A program made the position numbers and the translations under genes. The notes below the pieces were generated by a model, which was given only the letters and a program-made list of their open reading frames with translations, had not been told where the DNA came from and ran no database searches. Source: CANKHA01 sp034668825 (GTDB lineage: Bacteria; Pseudomonadota; Alphaproteobacteria; Rhizobiales; Xanthobacteraceae). Taken from it: a stretch of DNA of 64,000 nt. Shown one piece after another: positions 36,598-44,018 of the stretch. The DNA is taken from positions 19,209 through 83,208 of the forward strand of contig JAXDOR010000139.1 of assembly GCA_034668825.1 (NCBI GenBank), read 5' to 3'. Position 1 is the first letter of the stretch. Each line of letters begins with the position of its first letter.

Positions 36598-37980
36598 TCA
36601 GCTAGCTTTTGCCGTGGGTCGCCAAGCCGTCGGCCTGCCCCGCAACCTAGCGAGCAGATCATCGAGCGTCGCGTCGCTCAACGCATTGATGGCATCGGCG
36701 ATATCCGGACATCGACGAACACTTGCACGGCGCAACTCGTGAAATTCTTCTAGTTCTGTGATTACGCGACGCGCTAGGTCGAAAGAGAGAAGTGGATCGA
36801 TTTTTGACTCGAACGTTGCCTGCAATTTATTCCGGACGCTCGGTGAGCGAAGAAGAGCTCCAAGGATTTCATCCATCTGATCGCGAATATCGAGGCGTTG
36901 CTCATCAGCGTGAATTGCGTCGTCACGACGACGAATATGCCGCGCAACGGCGAGATCGTGGTCGACTGCCATACGCGTACCCGGCGCGCTTCGACCGCTA
37001 GCCCATTTAAACCCCAGAGGAGACAACTCAATCAACAGGAGTAGCAGATATAAGCCCATCCACTTCCGCCGTGCCGTCGGGCTAACATTCAACACGCTGT
37101 CCGCCACCAAACTCGACATCGGAGTTATGGCGTCCTTTTCGATCATCTCTGCTTCGTCAAGTCTCGATTTCACTGCCGTTTGCGCGTCTGCAAGGGTTGT
37201 TTGCGCGATAGCTTGCTCCGCCGCGGCTTCAGACAACAATTTTTGAGTTGTTTCGCGGTATGCCGCTAACTCTCGGCCCGCGTTGTTTGCCAATGCTCCG
37301 CAGCGAATCGATAGAGATACGAGTTCCGTTCGAGCGACCGCTGGGCTTACTCCCTTCGCCAAAAGCGCCGAACGTTGTTTGGCGAGTTGGCGAACACACG
37401 CTTTGGCTTGGATATCTAGTCGCTGTATTCGTTCTGGAATCGTCTCAGCAGCTGCTTTCGCCGCTTTTTGCTTTAGATCGGCTTCGACAGCAGCAGTACG
37501 AAGATTTTCGATGCTAAAGCGTTGTTGTAGAGTGCGCGCGCGGATGTTGTCTTTTTCTTCGCGTTGCTCAAGCGCTATTCGAGCGCCGTCTTTTCCTATC
37601 AACAAGGGCAAGACTGCCTCGGTTGTCACCGCACTAACAAGCAGACAAGCGCCAATGCGGGCGCCAAGCATAGCCAGTTTCCTGGCTCGCCCTGGTGATT
37701 GCGCATCGAGAGCGAAGGCGCCTGGACGATCGACAGAAAGGGCAAATACCCCTCCGAAGAGTGCGCCCACAGCACCGCTCACCCAGGCCTGTGGGCCGAC
37801 TGCGCCCGCTAGCGCAAAGCCCGCGATGCCCCAATTGGCTGCAGTCACACACGTCGCAACACCGACCATCCCGCCAGTCAATGAGATGGGATGCGTCGCT
37901 TCTCGGGTCTCGTCGCGAAGAGCCGAGGGAACGTGGCCTCCTAGCCAAAGAGGGAGATCGCGCAAACCCATAATTATCAT
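36598..37980 (-). CDS. DUF4407-type membrane protein with long coiled coil
   Basis: A 460-residue protein. Hydrophobic segments lie at about 32-95 (GMVGVATCVTAANWGIAGFA and the following VSGAVGALFGGVFAL) and about 105-127, then a long charged coiled coil (about 135-290) and another helix (KWMGLYLLLLLIELSPLG, ~305). The layout of grouped N-terminal helices, large helical soluble insert and late helix is that of DUF4407 proteins. The start overlaps the previous stop by 4 bp; ATG at 37971, 10 nt after AGGAG, is an alternative start. Function unknown; the topology suits a membrane sensor or pore-forming effector. Confidence 0.7.
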   Translation of the reverse strand: MIIMGLRDLPLWLGGHVPSALRDETREATHPISLTGGMVGVATCVTAANWGIAGFALAGAVGPQAWVSGAVGALFGGVFALSVDRPGAFALDAQSPGRARKLAMLGARIGACLLVSAVTTEAVLPLLIGKDGARIALEQREEKDNIRARTLQQRFSIENLRTAAVEADLKQKAAKAAAETIPERIQRLDIQAKACVRQLAKQRSALLAKGVSPAVARTELVSLSIRCGALANNAGRELAAYRETTQKLLSEAAAEQAIAQTTLADAQTAVKSRLDEAEMIEKDAITPMSSLVADSVLNVSPTARRKWMGLYLLLLLIELSPLGFKWASGRSAPGTRMAVDHDLAVARHIRRRDDAIHADEQRLDIRDQMDEILGALLRSPSVRNKLQATFESKIDPLLSFDLARRVITELEEFHELRRASVRRCPDIADAINALSDATLDDLLARLRGRPTAWRPTAKAS

Positions 37981-38279
37981 TCTCCTCGGACTTCTGTGAA
38001 ATCTCCGTCGATAACCACCGGCTGAACGGCGGGTTTGCCAAATGCATTCTTTTTCGTTTCTGCCCCTTCGGGGCCTTCGTGAAGCGCACGCAAGCGTCCG
38101 GCGGCGGCGCCTATGTTGTCCCGCGCGGCTGCGATCATTAAATCGCTGACATTCTCGTTTCCCGAGCCGGAAAAAGCAGACGGCGATCGCGTAGCGTTTT
38201 GCATGGCTTCAAGCCGGGCCTCGATTGATGCGATCTTTCCAGCGAGCCGTGAAAGGCTTTTTTCGATGGCGGTAGTCAT
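37977..38279 (-). CDS. Small helical hypothetical protein
   Basis: A 100-residue protein with a heptad-like N-terminus (SLSRLAGKIASIEARLEAM), suggesting a coiled-coil partner. AGGAG lies 7 nt before ATG. The stop overlaps the start of the DUF4407-type gene (ATGA), so the two are translationally coupled and probably interact. No family recognised. Confidence 0.6.
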   Translation of the reverse strand: MTTAIEKSLSRLAGKIASIEARLEAMQNATRSPSAFSGSGNENVSDLMIAAARDNIGAAAGRLRALHEGPEGAETKKNAFGKPAVQPVVIDGDFTEVRGE

Positions 38280-38303
38280 AGAATCTCTCCTGATGGTATG
38301 AGT

Positions 38304-38870
38304 TCAGCGCAGGTGCTCGGACGCCCGTCTCAAGGCGTCGAGGGTGTCACCGTGAAGTTGCTCAACAAAATCCTTGCTGCGGTTGATGCGCGCGTTTGTT
38401 CTTTCAACATCGGCGGTCAGATCCGCATCCGCATAGGAACGCAATGCATCTGCTTCTGAGTCCGACACTGCGTTGGATTGAACCCGTGTACGAATTGCCG
38501 AGTAAGCCTCGGTTCGGTTCTGGACGTGGGTAATCCGTTCAGCACCTGCGAGTGTCGTTAGTCGGGTTTGCGCTGCACCGGTTTCGGAGGCAATATCCTC
38601 AGCCAAGGTTGCGGCTACCCGTTGTCCTTGCCCCATGATGGCGCCCACTACCGCCACTTCTATTGCTGCCAGCTCGGCGGTAACTACCCGCTCAAGAGTC
38701 TGATTTTTTGCGATGGTGACATTTGTCAGAGACCGCTCGGCCTCCTTACGTGCTAACCTGCCGACTCTAAGGCGGCCAAAGGTGCCAGCGCTTGACTCCA
38801 GCACTGCTAAATTCCGGCGTTCCGCCATCGGTAAACCTGATTTATGCGGAGCTTGATACTTCGTGCTCAT
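38304..38870 (-). CDS. Alpha-helical hypothetical protein
   Basis: A 188-residue, Ala/Arg/Glu-rich protein that should be almost wholly helical (e.g. LERVVTAELAAIEVAVVGAI and the C-terminal NARINRSKDFVEQLHGDTLD). The start at 38870 follows AGGAGAGGG. It lies 24 bp before the 100-residue gene and is the first gene of the tight run 38870 to 36193. No family recognised. Confidence 0.6.
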   Translation of the reverse strand: MSTKYQAPHKSGLPMAERRNLAVLESSAGTFGRLRVGRLARKEAERSLTNVTIAKNQTLERVVTAELAAIEVAVVGAIMGQGQRVAATLAEDIASETGAAQTRLTTLAGAERITHVQNRTEAYSAIRTRVQSNAVSDSEADALRSYADADLTADVERTNARINRSKDFVEQLHGDTLDALRRASEHLR

Positions 38871-39035
38871 ATTCCCTCTCCTGTCTGCGGTTCGACGATT
38901 CAGCAAAGAGCTCTGCGCAAGCTGGTCATTTGGTGGGATGATCGCCGAGAGCGGTCACAGTGATATTGTCGGAAATCGATTTTGATGCATGCTCCCGCGT
39001 GACTGGATCCGGTGGCGGTTTGACGCATTTGCCCA

Positions 39036-39836
39036 TTACTCGTGGACCCGTGAGGAGTTGGGAGGTGCGAGCTGATTGAGGGCTTCCATCCACGCTTGAC
39101 TGTCGCCTTCGATCAGCAGGCAAAACGGTCGGCCCCGTTTGTCAAAGCCACGCAATGCTGGCGAGGTACCAGCAAAGTCATAACGAGTCCGGGTTGCACC
39201 CAGCTGATTTACGAACGTCAGCAGCCTGGTTCGAAGGTCTGCCATCATCTTCGATTCGCTGCCGGACCCGGAATTGCGAGGAACCGCCTTCTCGTTCGAG
39301 TTCGCCGCGATTGGCGTGGTGACGAAATCGTCAATGCACCGGAATCCGTCCGAGGCGCCGATCAGCTTTTCAGATGCGTTTGCTCTGCGAGCCCAGCACT
39401 CCACGCGGATGTTTTGTGCTCGGATGCGCGTTACCGCGCGGCAATAGTCGCCGTCACCGGCAATCAGGATCAGCTCTTGGATGCCGGCCTTGGCATATCC
39501 TTCGACTTCTGAAATCACCTCGTCATCGCAGTTATCTCCTGCGGCGACCACCTTGAAGCCGAGCTTGGACCATACCTTCTCGGCAACCTGGGAGAAACGG
39601 CGATTCCGACACACGGAGCCGCAAACAACCCCGCGATCACGCAACGCGGTCGAGAGCCCCAAGATATCGAGTTGGCCTTGGTGTCGTGGCAACCCGCTCC
39701 GCTTGTCGAATCCACGATGAAGAATGTTGTCCAAGTCGACGACACAGGCGATGTTGGCCGCTGCGTGGGGACGCGCGCCACCGATGATCGCGTTGTTGGA
39801 GAGGGAGGGATTCGCGTAAGCGGTTTGGATGGGCAT
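39036..39836 (-). CDS. NYN-domain (PIN-like) ribonuclease
   Basis: A 266-residue protein whose N-terminal ~165 residues form a NYN domain. Acidic active-site positions are visible: Asp34/Asp36 in CVVDLDNILH, Asp104-Asp105 in GDNCDDEVISEVE, and Asp128/Asp130 in LIAGDGDYCRAV. NYN proteins of the LabA/DUF88 type cut RNA with metal ions. The C-terminal ~80 residues look like a small alpha/beta domain and may bind the substrate. The start at 39836 has AGGAG 7 nt upstream. It lies 165 bp before the DUF4407 operon on the same strand, with a perfect palindrome about 100 bp upstream of its start. Confidence 0.8.
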   Translation of the reverse strand: MPIQTAYANPSLSNNAIIGGARPHAAANIACVVDLDNILHRGFDKRSGLPRHQGQLDILGLSTALRDRGVVCGSVCRNRRFSQVAEKVWSKLGFKVVAAGDNCDDEVISEVEGYAKAGIQELILIAGDGDYCRAVTRIRAQNIRVECWARRANASEKLIGASDGFRCIDDFVTTPIAANSNEKAVPRNSGSGSESKMMADLRTRLLTFVNQLGATRTRYDFAGTSPALRGFDKRGRPFCLLIEGDSQAWMEALNQLAPPNSSRVHE

Positions 39837-40335
39837 TTCCAATCTCCTGCTTTTGCTGCGCTTCACCGTGGGGTGTTGCTGCCCAACCAATACCGAACCT
39901 TAAACATAAGTTCCAGTATTATTTTCAATGATTAGCAGAATGTGATAATGATCTGCTAATCACCATAGCCTTATATAGCTGAAACTAATGGTATTTTCCT
40001 AAAGCAAAGCCTCCATCACGAATTGTTTACAAATAACCGGGCGCAAGGAGGGTTATACGCATTTCATTTGCGTCCGTCGGACCAGGCTATTGATCTGTCT
40101 CAACGAATCCAATTTCTGAGCAGATTCCCGGGCGAACGCTATTTTGAGGGACCAGGCACAAACGGTTCTTAAGGACCGCTTAGCGCGGGCAGGACAGGCG
40201 TGCAATTCATGTCAACAAATCGCCAGCCGCGCCAAATTGTGCAGTTCAGTCGGCTACGTATTTTCGAACTGAAAACGTGATCGCCTCAATATCTTTGGCA
40301 TGCTAGAAGGCGATTGAATAAATTAGGATTGAAAA
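39837..40335. other. AT-rich intergenic region containing a palindrome
   Basis: 499 bp between the divergent NYN and gatA-like genes, visibly richer in A+T than the backbone. Apart from the inverted repeat at 39930-39961 I see no gene or RNA. It should hold the promoters of both flanking genes. Confidence 0.4.
39930..39961. promoter_or_regulatory. Perfect 10-bp inverted repeat, candidate operator
   Basis: gattagcaga and tctgctaatc are separated by 12 bp. It lies 94 bp upstream of the NYN start. No U-tract follows on either strand, so operator is favoured over terminator. A dimeric regulator could bind here; the island encodes an HTH protein at 46199-47494, but a link is not shown. Confidence 0.5.
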
Positions 40336-41817
40336 GTGCGGCCCCGTCATTCCACACGCAATGCGCTCCTGACGTCGTTCTCGTCGCTTCGCGAGTTTCA
40401 AGCAGCGACGGGGGATCGGACCTTCAGTGCGGTTGACGCTATTTTGGATGACACTCGGGCACGTCCAGAACTCAATGCTTATATCACTGAGACGCCAGAC
40501 GTAGCTCGCTTGCAGGCAGCGGAATCGGGCAATCGAATTTCTCAGAAGCGTGCTCGAACGCTGGAGGGAATTCCGATATCGATTAAGGACAACTATTGCA
40601 CCAAGGGAATTCGCACGACCGCTGGCTCAAAGATTTTGTCAAATTTCATTCCGACGTACGAGTCATTTGTCACCGGCAAGATCTTGCAGGCAGGAGCTGT
40701 TTGCGTTGGAAAGACTAACATGGACGAGTTCGGCATGGGCTCATCCACAGAGAACAGTTTTTTTGGCCCAACTATCAACCCACGTGGACTGGAGCTCGGT
40801 CGCAAGAACGTTGTGCCGGGGGGGTCTTCCGGAGGTGCAGCCGCAGCCGTAGCAGCTCACCTCTGTATGGGTGCCCTCGCGACCGATACCGGAGGTTCCA
40901 TCCGGCAGCCGGCAGCATTCTGCGGCGTCGTTGGGATGAAGCCAACATATGGCCTTTGCTCCCGATGGGGAATTATCGCGTATGCTTCTTCGCTCGATCA
41001 GGCAGGAGCGATCGCTCGTACTGTCGAGGATACAGCAATACTCATTGATACGATCGTCGGTGAGGATGCGAACGATACAACGTCCGTTCCTGAGAAGATT
41101 CGCAATATAGAAGAATTCCTAAAGGAGCCCGCACATCGCTACAAGATCGGGATTCCTAAAGAATTTCGGCGACTATCGGTGAACTCCGATCTCGAATCTT
41201 GTTGGAAGATCGCCGAAGCGGTGTTGAAAGACGCTGGTTTTGATATCGAGTATCTCGATCTCCCATCCCTGAAATATTCTCTTCCGGCCTACTATATCAT
41301 TGCCTTATCGGAAGCTTCGTCAAATCTCGCCCGCTATGACGGGGTCCGCTATGGATATCGAAGCAAGCGCTCGTCGAACATGACCGACCTCTATGAGAAT
41401 ACGCGAGCAGAGGGCTTTAATTGGGAAACCAAAAAGCGAATAATTATGGGCACGTATAGTTTGTCGGCCGGATATTACGAAGCATATTATGAAAAGGCGC
41501 GTCGAGTGCGTCGCGTTATAGCTGATGAGTTCGAGTCAGCATTCAGAACTGTCGATTGCCTTATGTGGCCCACTGCGCCCACGCCGGCATTCGAGTTCGG
41601 TACACATTCATCCGATCCGATTTCAATGTATCTTGAAGACGTTTTCACGGTGCCGGTAAATCTCGCCGGGCTGCCGGCGATTACTATTCCAATTTCTGTT
41701 GCAAAGAATTTATTGCCTATGGGGATGCAAATAATTGGCCCTCGATTCGGCGATGCGGATATCTTCCGGGTAGCAAAAGCGATCGAAGAAAGAGTTGGCA
41801 GACTGGGGCTAGCTTAG
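40336..41817 (+). CDS. gatA: GatA-like amidase (glutamyl/aspartyl-tRNA amidotransferase subunit A paralogue)
   Basis: A 493-residue amidase-signature protein, the full length of genuine GatA. The Ser-cisSer-Lys triad is intact: Lys84 in GIPISIKDNYCTKG, Ser164 in VPGGSSGGAAAAVA, Ser188 in DTGGSIRQPAAFCG. GatA-specific segments are kept too: RYDGVRYGYR, KKRIIMGTYSLSAGYYEAYY and the glutamine-binding Asp in YLEDVFTVPVNLAGLPAIT. GatA releases ammonia from Gln (or Asn) for GatB. No gatB or gatC is nearby. GTG start with AGGA 7 nt upstream. It converges on the asparaginase operon with 9 bp between genes. The AT-rich codon use differs from the backbone, so it is a transferred second copy. Confidence 0.87.
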   Translation: MRPRHSTRNALLTSFSSLREFQAATGDRTFSAVDAILDDTRARPELNAYITETPDVARLQAAESGNRISQKRARTLEGIPISIKDNYCTKGIRTTAGSKILSNFIPTYESFVTGKILQAGAVCVGKTNMDEFGMGSSTENSFFGPTINPRGLELGRKNVVPGGSSGGAAAAVAAHLCMGALATDTGGSIRQPAAFCGVVGMKPTYGLCSRWGIIAYASSLDQAGAIARTVEDTAILIDTIVGEDANDTTSVPEKIRNIEEFLKEPAHRYKIGIPKEFRRLSVNSDLESCWKIAEAVLKDAGFDIEYLDLPSLKYSLPAYYIIALSEASSNLARYDGVRYGYRSKRSSNMTDLYENTRAEGFNWETKKRIIMGTYSLSAGYYEAYYEKARRVRRVIADEFESAFRTVDCLMWPTAPTPAFEFGTHSSDPISMYLEDVFTVPVNLAGLPAITIPISVAKNLLPMGMQIIGPRFGDADIFRVAKAIEERVGRLGLA

Positions 41818-41826
41818 TATTCAGCG

Positions 41827-42471
41827 CTAGAGGGCTTGCGAATTAGTCATTAAGTGATCGCGTTTAACAAGATCTTCAATAACACGTTCAGCGAATTTTG
41901 ATTTTGCCCTGAGCTTAATCACCGCAGGCTCCATTCGGTTGTTCAAATACGCTTTCCCTTCAATATATGCATACGTGAAATATCTCGCTTTGAAATTGTA
42001 ACCTAAAAACATGTATGTTTTGACGGAAGCTTCGCCAAACGTCTCATCTCTAAGAGTGCGGCCCAAAGGCACGAAATTTCTGATAGTCATCCCTCCGGGC
42101 TCGGGAGTCAGGATCTGAAAATAATAGCGATACTCATCAAAATCGCTGTGAGGTTGCTTGCCATCAACGTGACGGACTCCGCATCGCGGACGATACCTGA
42201 CTCGTTCCGGAGGGTATTTGCTAACTTCGGCAAGCAATTCCAAGAATGGGGCAAACCTTAGTTCAATATAATTGACAAAGTCGCCAAGGAGCGCGTTGGT
42301 TTTTTTCTGGCGGGCCGCTTGTAGCTTCTCCTTTTTCCTGCGTTCTGCGTCGCGTTTTTTTTGCTCGCGGGCCTCCCATTCTGCTAACGTTTTCTCCGCC
42401 CGCATTGAGCTAAAAATTAGCGGCGACATCACTTTTGCTTTTTTTGTTCGTGCGATCTTATCGTAATCCAT
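41827..42471 (-). CDS. Unknown protein, last gene of the asparaginase/NTPase operon
   Basis: A 214-residue protein. Residues ~25-60 are a highly charged helix (EWEAREQKKRDAERRKKEKL), probably a coiled coil. The rest is mixed alpha/beta with many aromatic residues, e.g. DEYRYYFQILTPEPGG and KTYMFLGYNFKARYFTYAYI. I do not recognise a family. Only 10 bp separate it from the upstream asparaginase gene, so it is part of that operon. It could be an adaptor or a regulator of the amidohydrolases. Confidence 0.65.
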   Translation of the reverse strand: MDYDKIARTKKAKVMSPLIFSSMRAEKTLAEWEAREQKKRDAERRKKEKLQAARQKKTNALLGDFVNYIELRFAPFLELLAEVSKYPPERVRYRPRCGVRHVDGKQPHSDFDEYRYYFQILTPEPGGMTIRNFVPLGRTLRDETFGEASVKTYMFLGYNFKARYFTYAYIEGKAYLNNRMEPAVIKLRAKSKFAERVIEDLVKRDHLMTNSQAL

Positions 42472-42481
42472 ATCAGAAGCC

Positions 42482-43972
42482 TTAATCGGTGAAGAGTGTC
42501 AGATACGCTCCGTGCGCGCGGAATCTTTTTCCCGCGGGTGGCACAAGATTTATGTAAATGGTGCGTCCCTCTTCGTTAACTCGCTTGAGAGTTGGGGTGA
42601 TGTCACGCACCAGCGTTGTTTTCTTTGGCCCCTCGTACGTTCCAGATAAGTAACCGGCAAATTGTGGCACACTGGTCGGTGTGTCAGCATTGGCGCCGTT
42701 CAAATTGACAAATATCGCAATGCTGACTGGTTCGCCGGTCTTTGCATCTTCCATTTCTAGAGCGCTGATACGAAGCACGGCACGCTCGAGAGAATCTGTT
42801 TTTAGATCGCGTGCTGGCCGTTGAGCGAGTTTACCGATGTCAACAAACGTACCACCTTTACCGACTTCACCATATGGAACATCATAGCTGCTCCCCGATT
42901 GCTCTCCTCGTTGGTTGATCTGCATCTGTAAAGCCGCTTCAGCCGGATCTTCCTCAAGCAGCCACATCAACTTCGTAAGCGCTGCTTCAGGCGTAAGATC
43001 TAGACCCGTGATTACACCTACATTCTGAAGCCCGGAACTTGCCTCATAATGTCCTTGTTCGACGGTCCCTTCGAGACATTGCGTCGTATTCACCACGATC
43101 TTTCCCGCATCAATCGCCTCTTTGAGAGTGTTAAGAAAGTCACTGTCATCCGGGGCATTTCCAGCTCCGAAGGTCCGCAGAATGAACCCGTCTACATCTA
43201 ATTTCAGCATGTTCCCGAGAACCTTGGCAGCCATCCCCGGATATAATGGAATGGTAGCGACGCTCTCTTTCATTCTCGGGTTTGCAGTGAAGGATCCTGC
43301 AGGCACCTGCCGCAGCACCGTTTTGTCAATGACAATACGTTCGCCGATTTGGCCTAGATGGGGATAATTTGGGGTGTCAAAGCCTTGCCATCGGGATGTA
43401 CTGACCTTGGTAGTACGGTTGCCACGCAACAATACCGTTCCAAAACAAATTGCAACTTCAGGTACTAGTGGCATGAGGCCATCCGCTCGATAGCCAGCGA
43501 TATTCAGTGCATTGATAAAGTTCATTACCGCATCTGTACGCGGTTGGAAGATTGGCAATTGCGAACCGGTGATAATCACGGGTTTGCCAAGATTCTGAAG
43601 AAGGAATGACAGCGCGGACGCGGTATAAGCCATCGTGTCCGTGCCGTGGAGAATCACAAAACCATCATATTTTTCGTATGCGGCTCCGATGGCCGTTGCC
43701 ATCAACTTCCAATGTTTCGGGCCAACTTTTGAAGAATCGAGTGGGCCTACTGGCTCTCCGTTTTCGTCTGTCAGCCCTTCTATGTCCCAGATAATATCTG
43801 CGGCACGCCCTTTCAATCGAAGAGGAACAAACTTTATAAGTCGGTCCTTTGGCGCCGGCCGCAGAGGGCTCGCCGGGTTGCTTTCGTCGGCAGGAACCAT
43901 GCCGATGGTTCCGCCGGTGTAGAGAACCAGAACCTTTGTCACGGGCCTGGAGGTTGAAGGATCGTCGGTCAT
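42482..43972 (-). CDS. Asparaginase/GatD-family amidohydrolase with C-terminal beta-rich domain
   Basis: A 496-residue cytoplasmic protein, about 150 residues longer than a plain asparaginase. The catalytic set is complete: Thr19 in VLYTGGTIGM, Asp79-Ser80, Thr111-Asp112 in LHGTDTMAYT, and Lys189 in LRGNRTTKV. The C-terminal part (~370-496) is beta-rich; VSIAIFVNLNGA, SVPQFAGYLSGTY and TLVRDITPTLKRV resemble in order the C-terminal KFDV-type domain of polyphenol oxidases. That resemblance is from memory and unverified. GGAG lies 7 nt before ATG. It lies 46 bp after the NTPase-asparaginase fusion and 10 bp before the unknown gene. Confidence 0.87.
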   Translation of the reverse strand: MTDDPSTSRPVTKVLVLYTGGTIGMVPADESNPASPLRPAPKDRLIKFVPLRLKGRAADIIWDIEGLTDENGEPVGPLDSSKVGPKHWKLMATAIGAAYEKYDGFVILHGTDTMAYTASALSFLLQNLGKPVIITGSQLPIFQPRTDAVMNFINALNIAGYRADGLMPLVPEVAICFGTVLLRGNRTTKVSTSRWQGFDTPNYPHLGQIGERIVIDKTVLRQVPAGSFTANPRMKESVATIPLYPGMAAKVLGNMLKLDVDGFILRTFGAGNAPDDSDFLNTLKEAIDAGKIVVNTTQCLEGTVEQGHYEASSGLQNVGVITGLDLTPEAALTKLMWLLEEDPAEAALQMQINQRGEQSGSSYDVPYGEVGKGGTFVDIGKLAQRPARDLKTDSLERAVLRISALEMEDAKTGEPVSIAIFVNLNGANADTPTSVPQFAGYLSGTYEGPKKTTLVRDITPTLKRVNEEGRTIYINLVPPAGKRFRAHGAYLTLFTD

Positions 43973-44018
43973 CGTCGAGCTCCATTTACATGCGGGCGCT
44001 TGCCCTCTACTACCTACG

